Shown: in pieces, positions 27,033-36,752 of the stretch
Layout: the number at the start of each line of letters is the position of its first letter
Numbering within the stretch: position 1 is the first letter of the stretch
Assembly (NCBI GenBank): GCA_041648175.1
Contig: JBAZPO010000021.1
Location: 1 to 52,414 of the forward strand
DNA length: 52,414 nucleotides
From: Desulfobaccales bacterium
GTDB taxonomy: Bacteria > Desulfobacterota > Desulfobaccia > Desulfobaccales > 0-14-0-80-60-11
Direction of reading: 5' to 3'
Program-made: the position numbers and the translations under genes
The notes under the pieces: generated by a model
What the model was told of the DNA's origin: nothing
Database searches by the model: none
What the model saw: the letters and a program-made list of their open reading frames with translations, nothing else

Positions 27033-27427
27033 TGTATCTCCTGGACACCAATATCATTCTGGAACTTCTCCTCGATCAAGACCACGCAGACCAGATCGCC
27101 GTGTTCCTCAACCAGGCTGCGCCGGACAGCCTCCATATCTCTGAATTTTCCCTTTATTCGATAGGCGTTATTCTCTTAAGGTTGAAGCGATTTGATCTCT
27201 TTCTCCAATCAGTGAAAGACTTGTTCCTCTCGGAAGTTATCGGCCTCGTGCGACTAGGGGTGGAGGATATGGCGAAAGTTAGCCAAGTTGCCCAAGCCTT
27301 TGGCCTCGATTTTGATGATTCCTATCAGTATATTGCCGCCGAAAAATTCAACTTAGAACTATTGAGTTTAGACCGCGATTTTGATCGGACTCCGCGGGGC
27401 CGCAAGACCTTGGAAGAAGTTATGTAG
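27017..27427 (+). CDS. PIN-domain toxin ribonuclease (VapC-like)
   Basis: A 136-aa PIN-domain nuclease. Acidic active-site residues are visible: D10 in LLDTNIILE, an acidic residue in the middle helix (LHISEFSLYSIG), D in DFDDSYQYIAA and D in LLSLDRDFDRTPRGRKTL (core LSLDRDFDRT). It would cleave RNA when released from its antitoxin, encoded by the overlapping upstream gene. It is probably translationally coupled. Confidence 0.85.
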   Translation: MVGRLVYLLDTNIILELLLDQDHADQIAVFLNQAAPDSLHISEFSLYSIGVILLRLKRFDLFLQSVKDLFLSEVIGLVRLGVEDMAKVSQVAQAFGLDFDDSYQYIAAEKFNLELLSLDRDFDRTPRGRKTLEEVM

Positions 27428-27493
27428 TGCTCCCTGCACACAAACTTTGACGGGGCTGTGACCGCCTTACAGCCTTACATTAGAATAATTACC

Positions 27494-27591
27494 ATGGTAG
27501 ACGAACAAACCATCCAAGACCTCTGTAACCGCATCGTCCAGGAGTTCCAGCCGGAGCGGACATCCTGTTGAGTTCCTATGGATTATGGTAA
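27494..27591 (+). pseudogene. Remnant of a MNT-type nucleotidyltransferase
   Basis: ATG 27494 begins MVDEQTIQDLCNRIVQEFQPER, the N-terminal helix of minimal nucleotidyltransferases. The following LFGS motif is scrambled: a short deletion shifts frame (ATCCTGTTGAGTTCCTATGG instead of a LFGSYA coding stretch), and an in-frame stop follows after 25 codons. It is a decayed antitoxin-type gene within the toxin-antitoxin group. Confidence 0.5.
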
Positions 27592-27630
27592 TTTATTGTA
27601 TGAACACAATGTGGAGTCGATGGAGGGCTT

Positions 27631-27843
27631 ATGAAATTCCGGGTTATCATCGAGCCGGATGAAGACGGTGTCTTTGTTGCCCAATGTCCAGCCTTGCCGG
27701 GGTGCATTTCTCAAGGGGCGACCCGGGAAGAAGCTCAGGCCAACATTAAAGAAGCTATTACCGGCTACTTAGAAAGCTTGAAAAAGCATGGGGAGCCGAT
27801 TCCGCCAGCGATCACCGAGGAAATCGTGGAAGTGGCGGTATGA
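27631..27843 (+). CDS. hicB: HicB-type antitoxin
   Basis: A 70-aa degraded-RNase-H-fold antitoxin: it opens MKFRVIIEPDEDGVFVAQCPALPG (core EDGVFVAQCPALPGC) and continues GATREEAQANIKEAI and YLESLKKHGEPIP. This is the short form without a DNA-binding tail. It blocks HicA, encoded by the next gene, with which it overlaps by 4 nt (ATGA). The start is ATG 27631 with GGAGGG about 4 nt upstream. Confidence 0.9.
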   Translation: MKFRVIIEPDEDGVFVAQCPALPGCISQGATREEAQANIKEAITGYLESLKKHGEPIPPAITEEIVEVAV

Positions 27844-28064
27844 CCAAGCTGCCGGTGGTGTCCGGCCGCCAGCTAGTCAAAGCGCTGGCCAACGTGGGAT
27901 ACCTCTTTGATCATCAGCAGGGGAGCCATATCATCCTTCGGCACAAGTCCCCGCCACATCGTCGTCTTACTATCCCGGACCATAAAGAAATCGCCAAGGG
28001 GACACTACGACAGATTATTCGGGAAAGTGGTTTGTCTTCAACTGAACTCATTCAACTTCTTTGA
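27840..28064 (+). CDS. hicA: HicA-type toxin (mRNA interferase)
   Basis: A 74-aa double-stranded-RNA-binding-fold toxin. It has SGRQLVKALANVGY, the catalytic-His segment GSHIILRHKSP and the C-terminal IPDHKEIAKGTLRQIIRESG core (HKEIAKGTLRQII). It would cleave mRNA and is neutralised by the upstream HicB. The order HicB then HicA is the less common of the two arrangements but well known. Confidence 0.9.
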   Translation: MTKLPVVSGRQLVKALANVGYLFDHQQGSHIILRHKSPPHRRLTIPDHKEIAKGTLRQIIRESGLSSTELIQLL

Positions 28065-28734
28065 GTAATTATTGTTCAACATCATTGTGGCGGTAGTAAC
28101 CCGCCCTATCCCTTGATATCGCTACCCATTTACAGAAAAACCTGTTATTATAGAGTAAACTCATATCCCAGCTAAAAATTATAGACACCTGAGCATTTCC
28201 GGCCCTGGCCGCAGAAATGATAGTCAGGGGTTTTTTCTTTTCTGGACATCGCCGCCGCATCAATTACAGTGAGACGTGACGCGGCACAGACTCAAGCCAG
28301 GGGGTATAACCAATATAGTTCTCATCCGAAAACGTTTAAAGATGCAAACAGCCTTCAAAGTCCCCCTTTGAAAAAGGGGGATTTAGGGGGATTTTCGGTT
28401 AGTTATAAATCCCCCCCCAACCCCCTTGGGTAAAGGGGGGGATTTTAGAGACGTTTCCGGATGAAAACAATCTCTTATGGTGCGCCTTTCAAAAACAAGG
28501 GACGAAACGTCCCGCCAAAACGGCGCCAGTCGGCGAGCACCCATCGCGTGCGCCCGGCACACCCCTGGCACAGGGGTGGGACACCCAAGGTTCACCCCCA
28601 CTCTGTCCCGTGACGACGCCGACACTTGACTCGCCAGAAGTGTTGTAAATGCGACAGGTTAGCCGTTTTGATGAAAAATTGCCGCCCATTTTTATTTTTT
28701 ACCCCGCTTTAAGGGGTAAAAAAGTGGTGTATTT
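28065..28734. other. Repeat-rich gene-free region in the toxin-antitoxin group
   Basis: A CCCCCTTT/AAAGGGGG repeat lies at 28360-28395, with a related CCCCCCAACCCCCTTGGG unit at 28408-28443. A GC-rich palindrome-bearing block at 28500-28620 includes CACCCCTGGCACAGGGGTG (28560-28578). I see no supported gene. Confidence 0.5.
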
Positions 28735-28941
28735 ATGAATATCCGTGAAGAAATCATCAAGGCCCTGGATAAGCTCTCTGAAGATTCCCTGGAGGGGGTC
28801 CTGGAATACGTCAAGTTTATCCAGGAACCCGAAGAAGTAGAGCCCACCGAAGAGGAATTAAAGGCGATTGCCCAAGGGGAAGAGGCGTACGCCAAAGGCG
28901 AATACGTCAGATGGCGGGATATCAAGACCGATGCCGTATGA
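28735..28941 (+). CDS. Short acidic antitoxin (RelB/DUF2281-like)
   Basis: A 68-aa acidic protein: MNIREEIIKALDKLSEDSLEGV (core IKALDKLSED) then VLEYVKFIQEPEEVEPTEEELKAI (core EEVEPTEEELKAI) and a C-terminal AKGEYVRWRDI segment. Such a helical N-terminus plus a DxW/YVRWRDI tail is typical of antitoxins paired with RelE/ParE toxins. It overlaps the toxin gene by 11 nt. Confidence 0.75.
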   Translation: MNIREEIIKALDKLSEDSLEGVLEYVKFIQEPEEVEPTEEELKAIAQGEEAYAKGEYVRWRDIKTDAV

Positions 28942-29189
28942 CGTAGTCCTGACGCGGCCAGCCCTGAGAGTTTACCAGAAGTTACCTTATAAACTCAAGG
29001 TCGCGGTGGACCGCTGTATTATCGAATTAGAAGAGAACCCGAAGTATGGCCCCAATATTCAGAGGCTCAAAGGCCAACCGGATTGCTTTCGTTATCAGGT
29101 GGGCGGCTGGCGGATTCTCTTTAGAATTGATGAAATGGGGAAAGAAGTAAGGATTTACGGAATAAGACCCCGAGGAGACGTATACAAAC

Positions 29190-29200
<11 letters not shown>
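28931..29200 (+). CDS. RelE/ParE-family toxin
   Basis: An 89-aa RelE-superfamily protein: PYDVVLTRPALRVYQKLP (core VLTRPALRVYQKLP), IIELEENPKYGPNIQRLKG (core ENPKYGPNIQRLKG), YRYQVGGWRILFRID-like segment and a C-terminal RGDVYKHGH. ATG 28931 lies inside the antitoxin gene. Its 3' end runs 11 nt into the purF start, an unusual coupling of a toxin module to an essential biosynthetic gene. Confidence 0.85.
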
Positions 29201-30668
<1,468 letters not shown>

Positions 30669-30760
30669 ATGCAAGGGGAAAAGGGCAAAAGGCGAAAAGG
30701 GTAAGATATCAGACTGAATCGCCATGAGGCCGACAATCGAGAGGCCCCTCCCCTGCCGCT

Positions 30761-31228
30761 ATGCCTGAACACCTGATCGGCGTCATCTCCGACACCCACG
30801 GCCTGCTGCGGCCCCAAGCCGCTTCCGCTCTGTCCGGGGTCGAACTCATCATCCACGCCGGGGACATAGGCAACCCCCAGATATTGGAAGCCCTAACCCG
30901 GATCGCCCCGGTGCACGCGGTCCGGGGCAACACCGACCGCGGCGACTGGGCCGCGGACCTGCCCCACACCCGGGTAGTCGAAGTGGGCGGCCTCCTCATC
31001 TACGTCCTCCACGAACTCTTCACCCTGGACCTGGACCCCGCCGCGGCAGGTTTTGCCGCAGTCATCTACGGCCACTCCCACTCCCCCCATATGGAACGCA
31101 AAAACGGCGTCCTTTATCTCAACCCCGGCAGCGCCGGACCGCGGCGGTTTACGTTGCCGGTGACGTTGGCGCGAATTAAGCTACAAGGCGTCTCCCTGCA
31201 CCCGGAGCTGGTGGAATTAAAAGCATGA
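30761..31228 (+). CDS. YfcE/MJ0936-type metallophosphoesterase
   Basis: A 155-aa calcineurin-like phosphoesterase. Metal ligands are visible in order: SDTHG, HAGDIG, GNTD, and GHSHSP followed by NPGSAGPRR. These small phosphodiesterases act on unknown phosphodiesters. It lies 92 nt after purF on the same strand and may be co-transcribed with it. Confidence 0.88.
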   Translation: MPEHLIGVISDTHGLLRPQAASALSGVELIIHAGDIGNPQILEALTRIAPVHAVRGNTDRGDWAADLPHTRVVEVGGLLIYVLHELFTLDLDPAAAGFAAVIYGHSHSPHMERKNGVLYLNPGSAGPRRFTLPVTLARIKLQGVSLHPELVELKA

Positions 31229-31270
31229 ATTACTTCTTATATCATTCAATAAATTTAAGGATTAAATAAC

Positions 31271-31789
31271 ATGAGAAAATTAATTGAATTTTTATCTAAG
31301 AACAAAGAATGGCTTTTTTCAGGTTTAGGATTATTTCTATTAGTAGCAATGCTTGGTTATTTTGGAAAATTAATTGGAAATTACGATAAAAAAGGGGAAA
31401 ATGTTATTCAACTTTCCAGCAAAATACAAGACCCAAAAATTACATCTCCAAAACACATTGTTAATTCTGATAATTTATTGCCTAGCAAAATTATAGAGAC
31501 TATTGATCAAGCACCATTTTTACAACAATCTTAAATAGCTCGGCATTATATTGGCTTAACAGTCATATGGCAAGGCAAATTAACAGGAATTAATAATATT
31601 GGGGATAATAATAACCGAATACATATTAAGGATAAACCTCTTGGAACTTTTATTGTTTTTGAGATCAATTCCATTAATTATCCAGGATTAGGCTTAATGA
31701 AATATGGTGACAATTTAAAAGTAGAGGGAAAAATCAAAAAGATAGATTCATTGGGGATATATCTTAGTGAAGCAAAAATAGTACCATAA
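31271..31789 (+). pseudogene. Membrane-anchored small protein gene interrupted by an in-frame TAA
   Basis: From ATG 31271 the first 87 codons encode an N-terminal membrane segment (residues 15-35, WLFSGLGLFLLVAMLGYFG) and a linker, then stop at TAA 31532-31534. The same frame continues for 84 more codons (HYIGLTVIWQGKLTG ... GLGLMKYGDNLKVEGKI) to TAA 31787-31789, an OB-fold-like domain. The intact family, from memory, joins the two parts. TAA cannot be selenocysteine, so this is a nonsense pseudogene or two half-genes. It is AT-rich compared with its neighbours. Confidence 0.7.
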
Positions 31790-31941
31790 TTTTTCTAAAT
31801 TATTTTCGAACTGAATATTTTGGCTTCGATCCATTATTATAGGATTATTTTTGAGGTTTGAGAGATTTTTTATAAGCGCAAGGGCTGCTGCCCTTTGCCC
31901 CCTCCGCCAATTCCCAGGTGAACCTCGCTGGCCTGGCAATT

Positions 31942-31991
31942 GCAATGGCCAGGGCATAAGCCCTTGCCATTGCATAAGAAAAGCCTATAAT
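31942..31991 (+). promoter_or_regulatory. Candidate promoter and overlapping 14-bp inverted repeat before the chelatase gene
   Basis: GCAATGGCCAGGGC (31942-31955) pairs with GCCCTTGCCATTGC (31960-31973), 13 of 14, across an ATAA loop. A -35-like TTGCCA (31964-31969) sits inside its right arm, and TATAAT (31986-31991) follows after 16 bp. Transcription would start near 31998, only about two nucleotides before ATG 32000, and no Shine-Dalgarno is visible: a possible leaderless message with an operator-like dyad over the -35. Confidence 0.45.
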
Positions 31992-31999
31992 ATTTCCCT

Positions 32000-33982
32000 A
32001 TGACTCCCAAACGCCCCGTTTACCCCTTCGCCGCCCTGGTCGGGCAAGAGCGGCTGAAGCAGGCCCTGATTCTCAATGCCATCAATCCCCTTATCGGCGG
32101 GGTGTTGATCCGGGGGGAGAAGGGCACGGCCAAGTCCACTGCGGCCCGAGGCTTGGCGGAGCTGTTGCCCCCCATCCCCATGGTGGCGGGCTGCCCCTTT
32201 CACTGCCATCCGGAGTTGCCGGAACTCATGTGCGACGCCTGCCTCAAGCGCCATGAGCAGGGCGAGGTTTTGCCCCGCCGGGACCGGCCCATGCCTGTGG
32301 TGGATTTACCCTTGGGCACCACCGAGGACCGGCTGTTGGGCACCATTGATCTCGAAAAGGCCATCAAGAGCGGCGAGAAGCATTTTGAGCCGGGGCTGTT
32401 GGCCTCGGCTAACCGCGGTATCCTTTACGTCGACGAAGTGAATCTGCTGGACGATCACCTGGTGGACGTGCTCCTGGACGCCGCGGCCATGGGGGTCAAC
32501 GTGGTGGAGCGGGAAGGTATTTCGTTTACCCACCCGGCCCGCTTTATCTTGGTGGGCACCATGAACCCCGAGGAAGGCGAACTGCGCCCCCAGTTGCTGG
32601 ACCGCTTCGGGTTATGCGTTGAAGTCACAGGCCTCCACAATCTGGACGCCCGTATGGCCGTGGTAGAGCGGCGCCTGGCCTTCGAGGCCGACCCGGACGG
32701 CTTCAATAATCGCTGGCAGGGGGAGCAGGATGGGATGCGCCAGGCCATTCTTGCCGCCCGGGAGCGCCTGCCCCACGTGGCTTTTACCCATGACCTTCTG
32801 CGCCTTATTACCGCCATCTGCGTGGACCAGGGCGTGGACGGCCACCGGGCCGATATCTTTATGCTCAAGGTGGCGCAAACCCTGGCGGCCTTTCGGGGCC
32901 GGAAGGCCGTGACCCCGGAGGACGTGCGGGAGGCCGCGGCCTTGGTATTGCCTCACCGCCTGCGCCGAAAACCCTTCAGCGAATCCGAAATGGACGAAAA
33001 CCGTCTGGAGGAGACCTTCCGCAAGCACGCTGAAGACCTGGCCGAGCGTCCCGTGCCGCAAGCGCCCCCACCTCAGCCCGGCGGCGCCTCCGAGGGGGAA
33101 GAAGTTGCCTTAATTGGCGAGGTCACGGTGGCCCCCGGATCGACCTTCCCGGTGCAGCCCTTGGATTTGCCCCATGACCGCCAGGTCAAAAAGGCTCCGG
33201 GGGCCCGCACCCGAGCCGTAAGTGATGACACCACCGGACGCTATGTCCGCCCTACCCTTTCCAAGCCTGGGGTCCCCGACCTTGCCCTGGACGCGACGCT
33301 CAGGGCCGCGGCCCCCTATCAGGCGGTGCGTGAACGGGGCAATTTGGCCCTGGCCATAAGGGAGCCCGATCTGCGCTACAAGGTGCGGGAAAAGCGAATC
33401 GGCCGCCACATCCTGTTTGTGGTGGATGCCTCCGGCTCCATGGGCGCGGATGAGCGCATGGCCGAAACCAAGGCCGCGATCCTGTCGCTCTTAATTGACG
33501 CCTACCAGAAAAGGGAGCGGGTGGGACTCATCGTCTTTCGGGGCGCCACCGCCAGGGTGGCCCTACCTTTCACTCACAGTGTAGAAATGGCCCAGCGTTA
33601 TCTTACAAACCTCCCCACCGGCGGCAAGACCCCCCTGCCCCATGCCCTCAATCTGGCGCGTGAGTTGCTGCAAAAGGAAAAGGCCCGCCACCCCCGGGAC
33701 GCCTTTCTCCTGGTGCTCATCACCGACGGCCGGGCCAACCTCAGCCTTAGTCAGGGACTGAGCCCCATGGAGGAGGTCAAGGAATTGGCCGCGCAGATCG
33801 GCGCCCTCAAGATCAACGCCCTGGTGCTGGACACGGAGCGCTTCGCCCCCTGCCTGGATCTGGGCTGCCTGCCTGAGTTAAGCCGCATCCTGGGGGGCCA
33901 GTACCATTCGGTGGCGAGCCTTCGGGCCCCGGAAGTGGTGGCCCGGGTCGCCTCTCTCCTGGGTACTGCCGCAATCCCCTAA
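32000..33982 (+). CDS. Magnesium-chelatase-like AAA+/VWA fusion (ChlI-ChlD type)
   Basis: A 660-aa motor subunit of metal chelatases. The AAA+ half (residues 1-340) has Walker A GEKGTAKST at 39-47, Walker B LYVDEVNLL and a Cys-rich insert (CPFHCHP, MCDAC); an acidic/Pro linker follows, then a VWA domain (about 470-655) with the MIDAS motif DASGSMG at 476-482. Such fused I-D proteins usually serve cobaltochelatase (CobN) or magnesium chelatase for corrinoid or chlorin synthesis. In an anaerobe of this kind cobalt insertion is the likelier role. No CobN/ChlH gene is in the window. Confidence 0.85.
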   Translation: MTPKRPVYPFAALVGQERLKQALILNAINPLIGGVLIRGEKGTAKSTAARGLAELLPPIPMVAGCPFHCHPELPELMCDACLKRHEQGEVLPRRDRPMPVVDLPLGTTEDRLLGTIDLEKAIKSGEKHFEPGLLASANRGILYVDEVNLLDDHLVDVLLDAAAMGVNVVEREGISFTHPARFILVGTMNPEEGELRPQLLDRFGLCVEVTGLHNLDARMAVVERRLAFEADPDGFNNRWQGEQDGMRQAILAARERLPHVAFTHDLLRLITAICVDQGVDGHRADIFMLKVAQTLAAFRGRKAVTPEDVREAAALVLPHRLRRKPFSESEMDENRLEETFRKHAEDLAERPVPQAPPPQPGGASEGEEVALIGEVTVAPGSTFPVQPLDLPHDRQVKKAPGARTRAVSDDTTGRYVRPTLSKPGVPDLALDATLRAAAPYQAVRERGNLALAIREPDLRYKVREKRIGRHILFVVDASGSMGADERMAETKAAILSLLIDAYQKRERVGLIVFRGATARVALPFTHSVEMAQRYLTNLPTGGKTPLPHALNLARELLQKEKARHPRDAFLLVLITDGRANLSLSQGLSPMEEVKELAAQIGALKINALVLDTERFAPCLDLGCLPELSRILGGQYHSVASLRAPEVVARVASLLGTAAIP

Positions 33983-34154
33983 AGCCACCCCACCGCCCTG
34001 ATAAACCCGTTTTAGATTCTCGAAGCATTGACAATTAATCGAGGTTAAGCTACAGGTTACACATAACTGGGTCACAGGTGGTACGGCCTTTTCCACAGAA
34101 TATCATGTTGATTTTACTTCACTATCTCTTGGCCTTTGCAAAGGGGAGTAAAAA

Positions 34155-34694
34155 ATGCGGGGAAATGTCATGCCGGAACCACAAAAAGAAACCTGGCTTA
34201 AACTGGTTGCGCTGACCGTCATCGTCCTGGCGCTGGCTGCGGGTATCTCGGCGTTCAAGGCCGTGGGTTACTCGACGCTGGTCCAGATTTACGCCGCCCG
34301 GGAGGCCCGGCACTGGCAAGATTACCAGGTGCAGAGCATTAAAAAGGATAATTTCGCCATTAACCGGGATATCCTGCTGTCCCAGCGGCTACCGGAGGGC
34401 AAGGCTGCCAAGGCTCCAAAGACCGCGGCTGCCAGGATCAAGGAATTCGAAGATGAAATGGGTCGCCTGAATCAGGAGCGGGACCAGATAAAAAAGGAGG
34501 CCCAGCAGCTCGCGGCTCAGGAGGAAACATTAGCGAAGAAGGCCGGAGAATTAGGCCTGGCCGTGATTCTATTCCAACTGGCCATCTTGAGTACCGCAAC
34601 CGCGGCCCTCACCCGCAAGAAAATTCTGTGGTTGGTTGGCCTGGCCCTGGGCGTCTGGGGGCTGGTTTACGTGGGTATGAACTTAATCATATGA
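34155..34694 (+). CDS. DUF4337-like membrane protein
   Basis: A 179-aa protein: one membrane segment near residues 15-35, a helical coiled-coil region (about 85-130, EFEDEMGRLNQERDQIKKEA cut to EMGRLNQERDQ), and two C-terminal membrane segments (135-178). DUF4337 proteins have this arrangement and unknown function. AAGGGGAG lies about 7 nt before ATG 34155. An alternative ATG is at 34170. Confidence 0.7.
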   Translation: MRGNVMPEPQKETWLKLVALTVIVLALAAGISAFKAVGYSTLVQIYAAREARHWQDYQVQSIKKDNFAINRDILLSQRLPEGKAAKAPKTAAARIKEFEDEMGRLNQERDQIKKEAQQLAAQEETLAKKAGELGLAVILFQLAILSTATAALTRKKILWLVGLALGVWGLVYVGMNLII

Positions 34695-34758
34695 TCTGCT
34701 ACGATAGCTCCACAATGCAAGCAGGGGGCAGTGAGAGGTTCCGCCCCCCTCCCCTGCC

Positions 34759-34965
34759 TTATTGCGGTTTCCCTTCAGGATTCTTTTTGACATAAATTTT
34801 CATGCCCTCCAGGAGGGCGCCGTCGAGACCCAGTTCATGCCCCCAGGCATCAAAGGCCTTCAGGCCGTCAGTGATTTTGGCCATTTCGTCGGCCCGAATC
34901 AAGGCATGTTTCACCTGCATCCCCGGAAAAAGTTCCACAGGCTTATCGTTTACATAAACGCGCAT
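34759..34965 (-). CDS. Small protein coupled to the 5'-nucleotidase gene
   Basis: A 68-aa product beginning MRVYVNDKPVELFPGMQVKH (core VNDKPVELFPGMQVKHAL), reminiscent of a beta-grasp fold, and continuing with a Lys-rich tail. I chose ATG 34965 because it starts 1 nt after the stop codon of the upstream nucleotidase gene (TGATATG); a longer frame to 35031 overlaps that gene and is less plausible. The tight coupling suggests a functional link. I do not recognise a named family. Confidence 0.6.
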   Translation of the reverse strand: MRVYVNDKPVELFPGMQVKHALIRADEMAKITDGLKAFDAWGHELGLDGALLEGMKIYVKKNPEGKPQ

Positions 34966-34966
34966 A

Positions 34967-36481
34967 TCAATCCACTGCTTTGATCCGGCCGTCCACCTGG
35001 GGAGCGATGGTTTTTTGGGCCTTAATGGCAATGATCACCCGATCCCGGAGCCAATTGCCGGTATCAGTGTAAACGACCCTGTCCATTTCGCCTCCGTCCC
35101 TGCGTTCGAGGGCAGCAGCGAATATCTTGAAACCGTCACCTCCGGCGCCCAGATAATCAATGGTGGCCACAATGTATTTTTTGGTGAGGTTTAATAGCTG
35201 GCCCCCGACGATGACCTCTCTAACCCGAGACCCCACCGGCGCTGAGCGGCTGTAGGTAAAGGTGAGTCCCGAGACTTGAGGGAAGCGATGAGAAGGCTTC
35301 CCCACCTGGGAGACGCCGTGCTCCAGCGCCTCCTTGAGTTGCGCCCCCGTCAGTTGAATGGCAATCAGATAATTGTCATACGGCAGCGCATTATAAACGT
35401 CCTGCGTTCTTATCGTTCCCTTGGCAATGCTGCCTTTGATGCTGCCAGCGTTGATGATAGCCGCGTCCGCCTGAGCAGTTTGCCGCATGACGTCGGCGAT
35501 GAAATCACCCAGGTTGGTTTCCTCGGTTCTAACCCTGCTGGCATCCAGGTCCACCAGGGTCTCGCCGATGCTTTGCCGCAAGGGCGGATTCGCCAGGTCT
35601 TCGTAGCGCGTCACAATCGCCTGGATTTGGGGGTCAGGTTTTTCGGTGTTGGGGCTAATCTCCTGGAGCGCCCCCTGGAACTTGACGATTTTCCCGGCCT
35701 CAACGCTCAGGTCCAGGACTCCCAAGTTCTTGGCGTGTTCCCAGGCCTGCACGATGATAGTGTTGCCCACCTCCTCGGGATGGGTCAGTTTGGTGTGAGT
35801 GTGTCCCCCCACAATGACATCAATGCCAGGCACCTTGGCGGCCAGTTCCCGGTCCACCGGATAACCGCAATGAGATAACACCACAATGATATCGGCCTGG
35901 CGCTTGAGCTCCGGGAGATACTTTAAAAGCGCGCTCTCCGGGGGAGTAAATTTCAGGCCTGCGATATTCTTGGGAGCCGTGTTAACCGAATCCTGGGTAA
36001 CCACCCCGATGATGCCGATTCTTATGCCGTTAAGTTTCTTGATCACATAGGGCTTTAGCGATGGCAGACCTTCAACGTTGGCGCCCAGAATGGGAAAATT
36101 GGCCTGGGCAATCCTTTCTTGCAGCACTTTTGGGCCAAAATTGAATTCATGATTGCCCACCACCATGGCGTCAAATTTCATGGCATTCATTACGTCGATA
36201 ACCGATTGGCCCAGAAACAGGTTGGCCCAGGCGTTCCCCTGGATCATATCGCCTGCAGCCAGCAATATTGATGGCCGCTGTTGGCGAGCCCGGTCCACGG
36301 CTCCCGCCAGATAGGCGATGCCGCCTATGGAAGGCTTTCCGTTCGTCTGTTTGATCGGTTCGGCAAACCCATGAAAATCGTTGACATAAAGGATTCTCAG
36401 GCTGACCGGCGCCGCCTCAGCCCAGGGCGCCAGGCTCACCATCAGGAGAACGCCGAGCAGAATTATCCAGATTCTTTTCAT
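34967..36481 (-). CDS. Periplasmic 5'-nucleotidase / UshA-like bifunctional phosphatase
   Basis: A 504-aa secreted enzyme with a signal peptide (residues 1-23). The N-terminal metallophosphatase domain has LYVNDFHG, GDMIQGN, GNHEFNFG, LSHCGYP and GGHTHTK; the C-terminal 5'-nucleotidase domain (from about residue 325) has GSIKGSIAKGTIRTQD (core NAGSIKGSI) and the substrate-stacking segment near YLGAGGDGFKIF. It would dephosphorylate nucleotides in the periplasm to release phosphate and nucleosides. The start ATG 36481 faces a divergent gene with about 270 bp between. Confidence 0.9.
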   Translation of the reverse strand: MKRIWIILLGVLLMVSLAPWAEAAPVSLRILYVNDFHGFAEPIKQTNGKPSIGGIAYLAGAVDRARQQRPSILLAAGDMIQGNAWANLFLGQSVIDVMNAMKFDAMVVGNHEFNFGPKVLQERIAQANFPILGANVEGLPSLKPYVIKKLNGIRIGIIGVVTQDSVNTAPKNIAGLKFTPPESALLKYLPELKRQADIIVVLSHCGYPVDRELAAKVPGIDVIVGGHTHTKLTHPEEVGNTIIVQAWEHAKNLGVLDLSVEAGKIVKFQGALQEISPNTEKPDPQIQAIVTRYEDLANPPLRQSIGETLVDLDASRVRTEETNLGDFIADVMRQTAQADAAIINAGSIKGSIAKGTIRTQDVYNALPYDNYLIAIQLTGAQLKEALEHGVSQVGKPSHRFPQVSGLTFTYSRSAPVGSRVREVIVGGQLLNLTKKYIVATIDYLGAGGDGFKIFAAALERRDGGEMDRVVYTDTGNWLRDRVIIAIKAQKTIAPQVDGRIKAVD

Positions 36482-36752
36482 GCGTACCTCTTAAAAAATC
36501 ATGCTACTGGCGCCAGAAAACTGGGCTTAATCGGGTTATGGTTGACGATTCACCCCCGCATCCTGGTTGAAAGGGTGGCAATTGCTTACTCTAACGGTGC
36601 CGGTGTGCCACTATTTTCCTCATCATATCCTAACAGATCGCGCCGAGATAATCCTTTTTAGCACAGGGAAATTATGTTATACGGGTTCAATAGGCGGGGA
36701 TTGCTACAAATCATCGGTATTATGGCCTCAGGTTGGGCGTGGGAGAACCCCG

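Noticed and set aside
28383..28689. Two minus-strand frames of 66-80 codons in the repeat-rich gap
   Set aside because: They run through dispersed repeats and GC-rich palindromes and have neither ribosome sites nor recognisable similarity.
31532..31534. In-frame TAA considered as a recoded codon
   Set aside because: TAA is not used for selenocysteine or pyrrolysine; a nonsense mutation is the plain explanation.
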